Shown: positions 52,640 to 61,705, numbered from the stretch's first letter. The stretch: DNA of 64,000 nt from Nocardia macrotermitis (GCF_009604405.1 NZ_WEGK01000002.1:496001-560000); one strand, 5' to 3'. Numbers and translations are program-made. The notes: generated from the letters alone by a model not told the origin.

Positions 52640-54691
52640 ATGCCGTACGCGTTCCGTGCCGCAGTCGTGGTGACTGCGGCCATCGTCGCCCTGCCCTTCT
52701 TCGCCGGAACGTCCTCGGCGACACCCGAACCCACCGGACCCGACGGTGGCGCCGCGGGTGTCGCCTGGACGGCCGCCGAGGACGGTCCGCAGCAGTACCC
52801 GAACATCCACATCGACTGGGATGTGCCGATCACCATGAGTGACGGCACGGTGCTGAAGGGCAATGTGTACCGCCCCGCCGACCCGGCCGGACATCCGATC
52901 GATACGCGAACTCCGGTCGTGCTCAACATGACTCCGTACACCAAGCTGGTGTCGAATCTGGCCGACCACGCGGGGTCGATTCCGGGACTGTCCGACGCGC
53001 TGCTGAATCTGTTTCGGCAGATCGATCTGTCCGGCACCCCGCTGTCCGGCGTCACCGATCTGACCAAGGCGTTCGGCGGCGGCGAACTGCGCGACTTCGC
53101 GGTGGACCGCAAACTGGTGGAGAGCGGCTACACGCAGGTCGTGGTCGACGTGCGCGGAACCGGTTTCTCCCAAGGGGATTGGGACATGCTGCGTCAACGC
53201 GAGCAGCAGGACACCGTCGAGACGATCGATTGGGCCGCGCGCCAACCCTGGTCCGACGGCAAGGTCGGCATGAACGGCCTGTCCTATTCGGGTATCAACC
53301 AGGTGCAGGCCGCGGAGAAGCATCCGCCCGCGTTGAAGGCGATCTTCCCGGTGGTGCCGGGCAGCGACCTCGTGGACGACGTCCTCGCGCCCGGCGGCGG
53401 CTTCGGTTTCAACTTCATTCCGTTGTGGCTCAGCGCGATCAACGGCCTCAAATGGGTGCCGGACGTGCAGTCGCTGCTGACCGGAAAGTTCGACACCCGC
53501 TGGTTGAACGACCGCGTCGGCGACCCGTACACCTACATGGACGTACTGCTCAGCGCCTACAGCCGGACCCGCATGCAGGACCTGGATCCCCGTGTGCGCC
53601 AGATGCTCACGGACTTCTCCTCCGAACGTCGAGCGTGGCTTGGCGATCCGGGCCGGATCCAGATCCCGACCTTCGTCACCGGCGGCTGGCACGACCTGTT
53701 CACCTACTCGGAATCCAAGATATACAACGAGATTCCGGTCGCGCCGGGACACAAACAGCTACTGATGGGCAACACCTACCACCTCAACTCGGGCAGCGAA
53801 TCCGGTAAGCCAGGCCTGCCGCCGCGCCTGGACGTGTTGCAGCGCGCGTGGTTCGACAAGTGGCTCAAGGGAATCGACAACGGCATCGATCGCTACGGTC
53901 CGGTGACGTTGCGCGAACAGGGCGGCGGCTGGGTCACCCAGGGCGGTTTCGGCCCGTCGGCGCCGGCCGACGAGAGGTCGAAGTATCGCCGAATGTACTT
54001 GTCCGCCAGGCGAAGCGGCACCGCGTCGAGTGTGTGGGACGGCTCGCTGAGCGGGACACTCACCGGCGAGACCACGCGAATGAGCGTCGCGCCCGGCCTG
54101 ACCACGCTCTGTTCCAACGACGCCGCCCAGGCCACCGCGGGCGTGCTGGCGGTCATCGACGCGTGCGGCAAGGATTCCCGGATCGCCGAGACCAACGCGC
54201 TGACCTTCACCAGCGCGCCGGTTCCGGGGCAGACCACGATCTCCGGTCCGATCGCGATCCACCTCGAGACCGTGCAGGACGCCGCCGACGGCTACTGGGT
54301 CGCGACGGTGAACGACGTCGCCCCCGACGGCCAATCGACGGTGCTGTCCTCGGGCCAGCTGATGGCCTCGCTCCGCCAGATCGACGACGCGCACAGCTCC
54401 CGTTCGGCCAACGGCGACTACACCGACCCCCGCGCCTACACCTCGCTGGACCGTCGACAGCCGACCGTGCCGGGCGTCCCGACCACCCTGGACATCGCCC
54501 TGCCCGCCACCCGCGCGGTGCTGGCCCCGGGCCATCGCCTGCGCGTGGACGTATTCGCCGGTAACTTCCCCAAGGGCCTGCCGATCCTGCCGATGCTGGT
54601 CGACACCGGTCTCCGGCCCGAACACGTGCAGCTCGATCCGCGGAATCCGAGTTTCGTGAACATCCCGGTGCGCGGCGACGACGGCTGGTGA
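52640..54691 (+). CDS. secreted CocE/NonD-family hydrolase (X-Pro dipeptidyl-peptidase S15-like)
   Basis: A 683-residue exported hydrolase. Signal peptide ends near SSATPEP. The S15/CocE catalytic domain shows the serine in GLSYSG, the Asp region near residues 310-360 and the histidine region GGWHDLF; a C-terminal jelly-roll domain follows. Family members hydrolyse esters or amides of acyl groups; substrate unknown. GAGGTGG lies ten bases before ATG 52640. It separates gpmA from senX3, where M. tuberculosis has no such gene as far as I recall. Confidence 0.82.
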   Translation: MPYAFRAAVVVTAAIVALPFFAGTSSATPEPTGPDGGAAGVAWTAAEDGPQQYPNIHIDWDVPITMSDGTVLKGNVYRPADPAGHPIDTRTPVVLNMTPYTKLVSNLADHAGSIPGLSDALLNLFRQIDLSGTPLSGVTDLTKAFGGGELRDFAVDRKLVESGYTQVVVDVRGTGFSQGDWDMLRQREQQDTVETIDWAARQPWSDGKVGMNGLSYSGINQVQAAEKHPPALKAIFPVVPGSDLVDDVLAPGGGFGFNFIPLWLSAINGLKWVPDVQSLLTGKFDTRWLNDRVGDPYTYMDVLLSAYSRTRMQDLDPRVRQMLTDFSSERRAWLGDPGRIQIPTFVTGGWHDLFTYSESKIYNEIPVAPGHKQLLMGNTYHLNSGSESGKPGLPPRLDVLQRAWFDKWLKGIDNGIDRYGPVTLREQGGGWVTQGGFGPSAPADERSKYRRMYLSARRSGTASSVWDGSLSGTLTGETTRMSVAPGLTTLCSNDAAQATAGVLAVIDACGKDSRIAETNALTFTSAPVPGQTTISGPIAIHLETVQDAADGYWVATVNDVAPDGQSTVLSSGQLMASLRQIDDAHSSRSANGDYTDPRAYTSLDRRQPTVPGVPTTLDIALPATRAVLAPGHRLRVDVFAGNFPKGLPILPMLVDTGLRPEHVQLDPRNPSFVNIPVRGDDGW

Positions 54692-54910
54692 TCCGAGGTC
54701 CCCGGACCACGCGGAAAAATTGCGGTAGACCTCACAGCCGACGGCCCGCGCGGAACTTGTCACAGCGGTGTCGCCACCGCCGGACGAGTTCACGCGGGTT
54801 TCGCGTGTTCTCCAGATGTGCGGTGCCGCAACGCAATGTGCGCGCGGGATCGTCGAACACGCCCGGGAACCCGCCTGCCCGGTGATAGCGGGCGCTACGA
54901 CGAACAACGC

Positions 54911-54932
54911 GTAAACACCCGGATAACACCGT
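54911..54932 (+). promoter_or_regulatory. possible PHO box upstream of senX3-regX3
   Basis: Two 11-bp direct repeats, GTAAACACCCG (54911-54921) and GATAACACCGT (54922-54932), with a weaker unit just before. The spacing matches PhoP/RegX3-type PHO boxes. The rest of the 54692-55008 gap shows no gene. Confidence 0.45.
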
Positions 54933-54996
54933 CGTAATGGCCTGCGACCTGCGTGAAACTTCGCCGTCCGACACTCGTTCCGTCGGTTTGCGATCG

Positions 54997-55002
54997 TACG
55001 AT
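54997..55002 (+). promoter_or_regulatory. -10 element of a leaderless senX3 promoter
   Basis: TACGAT six bases before GTG 55009, with no ribosome site. Confidence 0.45.
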
Positions 55003-55008
55003 TCACGT

Positions 55009-56247
55009 GTGAGCGTTCCCCAGGCCGTGCTGCTGGCAGTTCTCGCGGCCATCGTCGGGTTGGCCGTGGGCGGGTTGCTCATTCCGTACGTGAATGCGCG
55101 CCAGGCCCAGCGGCGAGAGGCCGAGAGCGGCCTGACCATGTCCCAGGTGCTCGATCTGATCGTGCTCACCTCCGAGAGCGGTATCGCGGTCGTGGACGAA
55201 TATCGCGACGTGGTGTTGGTGAATCCGCGCGCCGAGGAATTGGGTGTGGTTCGCAATCGCCTGCTGGACGAGCGTGCCTGGGCGGCGGTGGAGAAGGTCA
55301 TCGCCGAGGGCGAGGACGTCGAATTCGATCTGACGCTGAAGAATCCGGTGCCCGGCCGCGGCCGCATCGCCGTGCGCGGCGTGGCCCGGCCGCTTTCGCG
55401 CGGGGAATCCAATTTCGTCGTGCTGTTCGCCGACGACGATTCCGAAACCGCCCGCATGGAGGCCACCCGCCGGGATTTCGTGGCGAATGTGAGTCACGAA
55501 CTCAAAACTCCCGTCGGCGCGATGAGCCTGCTCGCCGAGGCATTGCTGGAATCGGCCGACGATCCGGATTCGGTGCGGCACTTCGGTAATCGGCTGCTGG
55601 CCGAATCCGGGCGGATGGGCAAGATGGTGACCGAGCTGATCGCGCTCTCGCGGCTGCAGGGCGCGGAGAAGCTGCCGCAGCTCGAGGCCGTGGAGGTGGA
55701 CGTCGTGGTGAACGCCGCGATCGAACGTTCCCGCACCGCCGCCGAGGCCGCCGGAATCACCGTCAGCACCGACTCCAACAGCGGCCTGGAGATCTTCGGC
55801 GACGAACCGCTGCTGGTCACGGCGCTGTCGAACCTGGTGGAGAACGCCATCAACTACTCCCCGCGCGGCTCGCACGTATCGGTGAGCCGCGCGGTGCGCA
55901 ACGGGCATGTCAACATCGCGGTCACCGATCGCGGCATCGGCATCGCCAAGGAGGATCAGGAACGGGTCTTCGAGCGGTTCTTCCGCGCCGACAAGGCCCG
56001 TTCGCGCGCCACGGGCGGCACCGGGCTGGGCTTGGCTATCGTCAAGCACGTGGCCGCCAACCACAACGGCGAGATCACCCTGTGGAGCAAACTGGGCACG
56101 GGTTCGACGTTCACGCTGCGCATACCCGCGGTCGAGACCGAGGATCCGGACAAGAGAACACCCCCCGGAACTCCGGTGGGTAAGAAGGAAAACGGCTCAC
56201 GCCCCGCGGGGCGGGCCAGACCAAACGGTGTGGAGGCAACCCGATGA
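55009..56247 (+). CDS. senX3: sensor histidine kinase SenX3
   Basis: A 412-residue kinase. One or two N-terminal transmembrane helices (about 5-28), a PAS-like domain (SQVLDLIVLTSESGIAVVDE), dimerisation helix with the phospho-acceptor in VANVSHELKTPVGAMSLLAE, N-box NLVENAINYSPRGS, GIGIAKED, FERFFRADKARSR and GLGLAIVKHVA. It senses phosphate limitation and phosphorylates RegX3. GTG 55009 is chosen from the family start and a -10 box six bases upstream. It overlaps regX3 by ATGA. Confidence 0.95.
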   Translation: MSVPQAVLLAVLAAIVGLAVGGLLIPYVNARQAQRREAESGLTMSQVLDLIVLTSESGIAVVDEYRDVVLVNPRAEELGVVRNRLLDERAWAAVEKVIAEGEDVEFDLTLKNPVPGRGRIAVRGVARPLSRGESNFVVLFADDDSETARMEATRRDFVANVSHELKTPVGAMSLLAEALLESADDPDSVRHFGNRLLAESGRMGKMVTELIALSRLQGAEKLPQLEAVEVDVVVNAAIERSRTAAEAAGITVSTDSNSGLEIFGDEPLLVTALSNLVENAINYSPRGSHVSVSRAVRNGHVNIAVTDRGIGIAKEDQERVFERFFRADKARSRATGGTGLGLAIVKHVAANHNGEITLWSKLGTGSTFTLRIPAVETEDPDKRTPPGTPVGKKENGSRPAGRARPNGVEATR

Positions 56248-56933
56248 CGAGTGTGCTGATCGTCGAGGACGAGGAGTCGCTGGCCGATCCGCTCGCCTTT
56301 CTGCTGCGTAAGGAGGGGTTCGAGGTCACCGTGGTCGGCGACGGTCCCTCCGCGCTGGCCGAGTTCGACCGTTCCGGTGCGGATATCGTCCTGCTGGATC
56401 TGATGCTGCCCGGGATGAGCGGCACCGACGTCTGCAAGCAGTTGCGCATCCGCAGCAGCGTGCCGGTGATCATGGTGACCGCGCGGGACAGTGAGATCGA
56501 CAAGGTCGTCGGTCTCGAGCTGGGCGCGGACGACTATGTGACCAAGCCGTATTCGTCCCGGGAGTTGATCGCCCGGATCCGTGCGGTGCTGCGGCGCGGC
56601 GCGGGCGAGGAGATGGACGGCAACAGCGAGAACGCCGTACTCGAGGCGGGTCCGGTGCGGATGGATGTGGATCGGCACACGGTGCAGGTCAACGGCAAGC
56701 CGGTCACGTTGCCGCTCAAGGAATTCGATCTGCTGGAGTACCTGCTGCGCAACTCCGGTCGCGTGCTCACCCGCGGGCAGCTCATCGACCGGGTGTGGGG
56801 TGCGGACTACGTCGGCGACACCAAGACGCTGGACGTGCACGTCAAGCGGCTGCGGTCGAAGATCGAGATGGATCCGGCCAAGCCGGAACATCTGGTGACC
56901 GTGCGCGGGTTGGGGTACAAGCTCGAAGCCTGA
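56244..56933 (+). CDS. regX3: response regulator RegX3
   Basis: A 229-residue OmpR-type regulator. Receiver with VEDEESLADPL, phospho-Asp in VLLDLMLPGMSG, MVTARD and DDYVTKPY; winged-helix DNA-binding domain with LPLKEFDLLEYLLRNSGRVL and TLDVHVKRLRSKIE. It controls phosphate-responsive genes and, in mycobacteria, ESX-5 secretion. Coupled to senX3. Confidence 0.96.
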   Translation: MTSVLIVEDEESLADPLAFLLRKEGFEVTVVGDGPSALAEFDRSGADIVLLDLMLPGMSGTDVCKQLRIRSSVPVIMVTARDSEIDKVVGLELGADDYVTKPYSSRELIARIRAVLRRGAGEEMDGNSENAVLEAGPVRMDVDRHTVQVNGKPVTLPLKEFDLLEYLLRNSGRVLTRGQLIDRVWGADYVGDTKTLDVHVKRLRSKIEMDPAKPEHLVTVRGLGYKLEA

Positions 56934-56958
56934 GCTCGAATCAGGTTGTGACACAGCG

Positions 56959-56996
56959 GCACCCGGCGTTCCCGAGGGTTCGGGAGCGCCGGGTGC
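56959..56996. terminator. long hairpin between regX3 and the NAD(P)-binding gene
   Basis: GCACCCGGCG plus TTCCCGA pair with TCGGGAG plus CGCCGGGTGC, with one mismatch; short GGG loop. It lies between convergent genes. A similar stem (shared CACCCGGCGTTCCCG) is at 61284-61323. Confidence 0.75.
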
Positions 56997-57002
56997 GGTG
57001 TC

Positions 57003-57884
57003 TCATTTACCGATGTTCTCCAGGTCGGCCAGGAGTCCGGGGTGGGTGGGCGTCCAGCCGAGGGTTTCGCGGGTGTGGGCGCTGGAGGCGGGCTGGTCGG
57101 TGACGAAGACGGGGCCGAAGGGGCCGAAGTTCTCGACCGGGACCTGTTCGACCGGCAGGTCCAGGCGGCGGCCGATGACGGCGGCGATATCGCGCACCCG
57201 GTCGCCTTCGTCGGCGACGGCGTGCCAGGCCGTTCCGGCCGGGGCCGATTCCAGTGCCAGCCGGAAGAGTACGGCCGCGTCGACGGCGTGCACGGCGGGC
57301 CAGCGCTGGCTGCCGTCGCCCGGGTAGCCCGCGATGCCGCTGCTGCGCGCGCGTTCGGTCAGCATTCCGGCGAAGCCGCCCCTGCCCTGGTTGTGGACGG
57401 TGCGGGGCATGCGCACGGCGGTGGCCCGCACGCCCTGGGCGGCCAGCGCGAGCAGTGCGTTGACCGAGCGGGCTCGACCGGCCACCGGTCCTTCGAGGGG
57501 CAGCGGGTCCTGTTCGGTGGCGGCGCGGCCCGCCACCCAGGGCGTGCCGGAGACCGTGACGATGGGCCGGTCCGAGCCGAGCAGTGCGTCGCCGAGTGTC
57601 GCCATCGCGGCGCTCTCCTGCGCGATGGCCGTCGCGAGCCCGTCGGGGCCGCCGAAGTCGTGGCTGAAGGCCAGGCTGATCACCCCGTCGGATCGCGCGG
57701 CCCCGGCGCGTAGGACGTCGAGGTCGTCGAGTCCGCCCCGGAGTGGTTCGGCTCCGGCGTCGGCGAGGGTGCGCGCCGAATCCTCCGAGCGGGCGAGCGC
57801 GAGAACCTTGTGACCGTTGGCCGACAGTTCGGCGACGACGGCGGATCCGATGGTGCCGGTGCCTCCGGTGACGAAGACCTGCAT
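57003..57884 (-). CDS. NAD(P)-binding SDR/epimerase-like protein
   Basis: A 293-residue extended-SDR-like protein. TGGTGTIGSAVVAEL at the N-terminus, ARSEDSARTL (cofactor specificity), VSGTPW and a C-terminal PAVHAVDAAVLFRLAL. The Tyr-Lys active-site pair is not clear, so it may be an atypical (NmrA-like) member. ATG 57884 has GGAGG upstream. It is divergent from the TetR gene across a triple repeat and is probably its target. Confidence 0.84.
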   Translation of the reverse strand: MQVFVTGGTGTIGSAVVAELSANGHKVLALARSEDSARTLADAGAEPLRGGLDDLDVLRAGAARSDGVISLAFSHDFGGPDGLATAIAQESAAMATLGDALLGSDRPIVTVSGTPWVAGRAATEQDPLPLEGPVAGRARSVNALLALAAQGVRATAVRMPRTVHNQGRGGFAGMLTERARSSGIAGYPGDGSQRWPAVHAVDAAVLFRLALESAPAGTAWHAVADEGDRVRDIAAVIGRRLDLPVEQVPVENFGPFGPVFVTDQPASSAHTRETLGWTPTHPGLLADLENIGK

Positions 57885-57905
57885 GTGGCTGTCCTCCACA
57901 GTGAT

Positions 57906-57979
57906 GGGATAAGTGTCTCATCACCGTAACACGGTAACGGGACAAGTGTCGCATCACGTCGGGATAAGTGTCGCATCAC
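57906..57979. promoter_or_regulatory. three 19-bp direct repeats, probable TetR operator array
   Basis: GGGATAAGTGTCTCATCAC at 57906-57924, GGGACAAGTGTCGCATCAC at 57939-57957 and GGGATAAGTGTCGCATCAC at 57961-57979. Copies two and three are 22 bases apart, two helical turns. Copy three ends five bases before the -10 TATCGT of the TetR gene. Confidence 0.75.
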
Positions 57980-57983
57980 CTGG

Positions 57984-57989
57984 TATCGT
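57984..57989 (+). promoter_or_regulatory. -10 element of the leaderless TetR promoter
   Basis: TATCGT six bases before ATG 57996; the third operator copy covers its -35 area. Confidence 0.5.
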
Positions 57990-57995
57990 GCAGCC

Positions 57996-58574
57996 ATGGC
58001 TCGATGGGAACCCGGCGCGCGCGAACGGCTCGTCGTGGCCGCGGTCGACCTGTTCACCGAGCAGGGCTACGACGACACCACCGTCGCCGAGATCGCCGCC
58101 CGGGCCGGAGTCACCCGGAGCACGTTCTTCCGGCACTTCACCGACAAACGTGAGGTGCTGGTCGCCGGGCAGGAGACGTTGAGCCGGTTGCTGGCCGAGG
58201 GCATCGCGCAGGCCCCGGAGGGGGTGGGCCCGCTCGACGCGGTCGCCGCCGGGCTGGCGCGCGCGGCGGACGAGATGGGGCCGCTGAATCGCGAACTGGG
58301 CCCGCGCCTCAAGGCGGCCGTGGCCGCCAGCAGTGAACTTCAGGAACGGGACGCGCTCAAGAGCGTCGGCCTCGCCGCCGCGATGCGAACCGCGCTGATC
58401 GAGCGCGGTATCGAGGATCCGAGCGCGCACCTCGCCGCCGAGATCGGACTGCTCGCGTTCAAGCGCGGCTACGCGGCGTGGTGCGGACAGGACCGCCGGG
58501 ATGACGACGGTCTCGCCCCGCACATGCTGGCCGCCCTCGACGAATTGCGCACGGCGGCAACGTTATTGCGCTAG
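57996..58574 (+). CDS. TetR/AcrR-family regulator
   Basis: A 192-residue repressor. Helix-turn-helix TTVAEIAARAGVTRSTFFRH at residues ~28-47, then FTDKREVL. A C-terminal TetR ligand domain follows. It probably represses itself and the divergent NAD(P)-binding gene through the repeat array. Its last 12 bases overlap the convergent acyltransferase gene. Confidence 0.88.
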   Translation: MARWEPGARERLVVAAVDLFTEQGYDDTTVAEIAARAGVTRSTFFRHFTDKREVLVAGQETLSRLLAEGIAQAPEGVGPLDAVAAGLARAADEMGPLNRELGPRLKAAVAASSELQERDALKSVGLAAAMRTALIERGIEDPSAHLAAEIGLLAFKRGYAAWCGQDRRDDDGLAPHMLAALDELRTAATLLR

Positions 58575-59867
58575 GTGCGATGGCTCCTCGGGCGAGTCCG
58601 GTTCGGCGGAACGGGCCGAGGTCTTCGGCCGCGGCCGCGCGAAACGCCGCATCAACGGCAGATCGACCAGCTGATAGATCGCCGCGGCCGCGAGCACCGC
58701 ACCGACCAGGCACAGCGCCGAACACCCCAGCCATCCCCAGAACCCGAACTGATGCCCGCCGATCACGAATCGCGTCACCAGCACCATGATCGGAAACTGG
58801 ATCAGATAGAACGCGTACGAGATCTCGCCGAGCCACACCATCGGCCTGGACGGTGTGCGCGCGGGCGATCCGCGTTGATCGCGCACGGCCATCGTGGCGA
58901 TCAACGCCGCCATCGGACCGACCTCCAGCGCCGACATCTTGAAGTCCACCGGCACCACCCAGGTCGCCAGGTAGGACAGCGCCACCGCGAGCACCGGCAG
59001 CGTCAAACGCGTGTTGCGCCAACGTTTCTCGATCACCATGCGAGCGGTCAGCACGCCGACGTAGAACTCGGGCAGCCGCGAGAGCGGAAAGTCGTAACTG
59101 AACCAGTACGAACGCAACACCGGAATATCGCTCTGCTCGAACCAGATTCGCGCCGCGTGCAGTTCCGCGTGCGGCGACACGTCACCGCCGACCAGCCGCG
59201 GCGCGAAGGCATTGCCGATCGCGGTCGGACCGTCGAAGGCGATCAGATACGCCGCGTGCAGCCCGAGCACGAGCACCAGCAGACCCGCGATCCACCACAG
59301 CAGCCGCGCCCCGGGAATCCGCCGCACCAGCGGCAACAGCAGCGGAAAGCTCAGGTAGAACAGCATTTCCGAGCACAGCGACCAGGACGGCACGTTGAGC
59401 CCGCCGACCGTACTCCACTTCGGCACCCAGTTGTGGATCAGCAGCAGGTTCGGCAACCACACCACTAGCCGGTGCAGCGGCACGCTCGCGGCCAGGACGA
59501 ACACCGCCGCGGCGACCAGATGCGTCGGATAGATCTTGAGCACCCGGCGGCGGTAGAAGCCCAGCGCCGACCCGCCGCGTCCGGCGGACCAGTAGATGAT
59601 GAAGCCGGACAGCACGAAGAAGAACGTCACCCCGGCCGCGCCGAACTGCATCGGCACGAAGTCCTGATGGATCCGCCGGAACAGCTCGGACTTCTGGAAG
59701 GGGTAGACGGGCAACAGGATCAGCGCGTGCGTCGCGAACACCGCGAGCGCGGCCCACCACCGGGCGGCGGTCAGCGACGGCAGACGCCCCGAATGCCGTC
59801 GCTGATCCGCCGCCGGGGTGTCCGGCGTCTCCGGGCTGCGCGAGGGCGGCGAGTGCACTTGTGTCAC
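58563..59867 (-). CDS. OafA/acyltransferase-3 family membrane protein
   Basis: A 434-residue protein with about ten transmembrane helices. Acyltransferase-3 marks include LTAARWWAALAVFATH (catalytic His), FFFVLSGFIIYW, FYRRRVLKIYP, SWSLCSEMLFYL and LGEISYAFYLIQFP. Such proteins acylate surface sugars or lipids from the cytosolic side. GTG 59867 overlaps the SGNH hydrolase stop (GTGA). The two halves, AT3 and SGNH, are often fused in one OafA-like protein and are split here. Confidence 0.87.
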   Translation of the reverse strand: MTQVHSPPSRSPETPDTPAADQRRHSGRLPSLTAARWWAALAVFATHALILLPVYPFQKSELFRRIHQDFVPMQFGAAGVTFFFVLSGFIIYWSAGRGGSALGFYRRRVLKIYPTHLVAAAVFVLAASVPLHRLVVWLPNLLLIHNWVPKWSTVGGLNVPSWSLCSEMLFYLSFPLLLPLVRRIPGARLLWWIAGLLVLVLGLHAAYLIAFDGPTAIGNAFAPRLVGGDVSPHAELHAARIWFEQSDIPVLRSYWFSYDFPLSRLPEFYVGVLTARMVIEKRWRNTRLTLPVLAVALSYLATWVVPVDFKMSALEVGPMAALIATMAVRDQRGSPARTPSRPMVWLGEISYAFYLIQFPIMVLVTRFVIGGHQFGFWGWLGCSALCLVGAVLAAAAIYQLVDLPLMRRFARPRPKTSARSAEPDSPEEPSHLAQ

Positions 59868-60796
59868 TGCGAGATCCAGCGATTCAGCGCCTGCGCCGTC
59901 ACCGAATCCCCTTGCGCGCTGGGGTGGAACGGGATGCCGGCGAAATCCGCGCGCGGGTCGAAGAACCCGTTCAGCCAGGGCTGCGACGAGCACAGTCCGT
60001 GCCCGGCGGTGAGCGCGCGCAGGTCGAAGAAGTGCAGATCCAGCAGTTTCGCCGCCTCGATCTGCGCCTGCTGCAACCGATCGAGGTAGTCCACCAGACC
60101 CGCGCCGCGGTCCTGGATGATATTTCCCACACCGAGCACGCTGGTGCAGACCGTCGACGAATGCGCCGGGAACAGTTCGGGATAGCCGACCAGGACGATG
60201 CGCGCGTTCGGCGCGTAGTAGCGGACGTAGTCGACCACCTCGCGGAGCCGATCGGCGTACGCCTGCCCGGTCAGCGCCCGGAAGTCCGCGAGCCGCCCCT
60301 GCGCCGCGGCCTCGGGTCCGCAGCCGTCGCGGAAGTTGAACACGCACGGGCCCAACGAGGTCCACAGCATCGTCTTGCTGTCGCCCCAGGTGTCGTTCAT
60401 GCCGAACTGGAGGGCCACGGTCTTCGTGCGCGGGCCGAACGCGCCCGCGACGGCGGCGATCCGGGCCTCGGACACGATGTCGTACGCGGTGTGGCTCTCC
60501 AGGGACGCGCCGGAACACGAGACGTCCTCGAAATCCGAGGTGCCCGCGATCTTCAACAGCTTGCTCAGCTGCACCGGCCACGCGGTCGGGCCGTGATTGC
60601 AGTCCCGCGAATCACCGTCCAGCCGAATGCCGTTCGCGGTGTACGAGTCGCCCAGGACGACCAGTTCGCTGCCCGATCGCTGGGGGTTGTCGGCGTGGGC
60701 CGGACCGGTCACGGTGACGGTGAGCAACGTCGCGCAGGCGGCCACTACGACACCTGCCAGGCGGCTCCGGGCCGCGGTGAGAATATTCGTTCGCAT
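59864..60796 (-). CDS. secreted SGNH/GDSL hydrolase
   Basis: A 310-residue exported hydrolase. Signal peptide ends near AHADNP. Block I is VVLGDSYTANG with the Ser; block III is FGMNDTWG; the C-terminal catalytic region is FHPSAQGD with the His. Six or more cysteines suggest disulphides. Likely a surface esterase or O-acyl transferase acting with the coupled acyltransferase. Confidence 0.86.
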   Translation of the reverse strand: MRTNILTAARSRLAGVVVAACATLLTVTVTGPAHADNPQRSGSELVVLGDSYTANGIRLDGDSRDCNHGPTAWPVQLSKLLKIAGTSDFEDVSCSGASLESHTAYDIVSEARIAAVAGAFGPRTKTVALQFGMNDTWGDSKTMLWTSLGPCVFNFRDGCGPEAAAQGRLADFRALTGQAYADRLREVVDYVRYYAPNARIVLVGYPELFPAHSSTVCTSVLGVGNIIQDRGAGLVDYLDRLQQAQIEAAKLLDLHFFDLRALTAGHGLCSSQPWLNGFFDPRADFAGIPFHPSAQGDSVTAQALNRWISQ

Positions 60797-60809
60797 CCTG
60801 GCTGGTACC

Positions 60810-61163
60810 TCAGTAACCGGCACGCGGGGTGAAGCCGGGATCCGACAGTGTCGGTGCGGGTTTCGGCGCGGTGGTCTGCGGATGCGTCTGCGGCGCTTGG
60901 TATTGCGTCACCGGCGGCTGCGGTGCCTGGGTGACCTGCGGCGGCGGCGCGACGGCCGGAGCCGAGGTGGCCGGGGGTGCGGGCGTGGTGGTCGCGGTGT
61001 CGTTGGTGGGCGTCGCGGTCGTGGTCGGGGCCGCGGTCGTCGTGCTGCTCGACGTGGTGGTGGCGCCGCTACCGGAGTTGTCGCAACCTGTGAGCGCACC
61101 CAGTCCGATCGCGACCGCAGTAGCGCACGACAATGCGCCGGAAACCTTTTTCAACGTGCTCAT
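60810..61163 (-). CDS. Thr/Pro-rich small lipoprotein
   Basis: A 117-residue protein with a signal peptide and lipobox LTGC (Cys27), then a Thr/Ala/Pro/Gln-rich tail with no globular domain. It is 13 bases before the SGNH gene, so the three likely form an operon. Possibly a wall-spanning or surface-exposed linker. No clear ribosome site before ATG 61163. Confidence 0.65.
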   Translation of the reverse strand: MSTLKKVSGALSCATAVAIGLGALTGCDNSGSGATTTSSSTTTAAPTTTATPTNDTATTTPAPPATSAPAVAPPPQVTQAPQPPVTQYQAPQTHPQTTAPKPAPTLSDPGFTPRAGY

Positions 61164-61283
61164 AGTCCATATATCGAAGCTCAGAACCATGATCGCTACA
61201 AGACGGCGGTTCCATGGTTCGCGACCTCGTTCGATCATGGAATGTGTTGTCGGTAACGCTGATTCGAGCCGGGGCGATACGCA

Positions 61284-61323
61284 AACACCCGGCGTTCCCG
61301 GACCACGGGGACCGTCGGGTGTT
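61284..61323 (-). terminator. hairpin terminator of the small secreted-protein gene
   Basis: AACACCCGGCG and CGTCGGGTGTT with an inner GTTCCC/GGGGAC stem; related to the hairpin at 56959. It lies downstream of the minus-strand gene ending at 61379. Confidence 0.65.
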
Positions 61324-61378
61324 CACATATCGCGCGATGGTGTCCGTCCGGCGCGGAGCTGTCCGGTGCGGCGGCGTC

Positions 61379-61705
61379 CTAGGTCAGGTGGACCCAGACG
61401 GTGCCGATCTGCGGCAGCTGGGTCTGGCTCAGGTGGAACCAGCCGAAGTCGTCGTGCTGCATGCAGTCGGTGAAGGGGCCCTTGGGGGTCGCGCCCTTGC
61501 AGTAGATCGGGTGGGTGGTCCCGTAGATGCTCGCGACGACCTGCTTGCCGTTGGTCTTGGCGTTGATCGCGGCCGGATCGGTGTAGAGCACGAAGTTCGA
61601 GGTGGCGTCGTTGTAGTCGTGGAAGTCCTCGGCTTGCGCGGCCGGGGCGAGGATCGCGGCGGCGGCAACGGACAGCATGGCGGTGGTGATCAGTTTCCTC
61701 ATCAT
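61379..61705 (-). CDS. small secreted protein of unknown function
   Basis: A 108-residue protein with a signal peptide (MMRKLITTAML...APAAQAED) and a mature ~80-residue domain rich in aromatic residues, with two cysteines (CKG, DCM) that could pair. No family recognised. Two adjacent ATGs (61705, 61702) are equivalent starts. Confidence 0.7.
   Translation of the reverse strand: MMRKLITTAMLSVAAAAILAPAAQAEDFHDYNDATSNFVLYTDPAAINAKTNGKQVVASIYGTTHPIYCKGATPKGPFTDCMQHDDFGWFHLSQTQLPQIGTVWVHLT

Noticed and set aside
59868..60581. Upstream extension of the acyltransferase frame
   Set aside because: This part overlaps the SGNH hydrolase in another frame; the GTGA overlap at 59864-59867 gives a better start.
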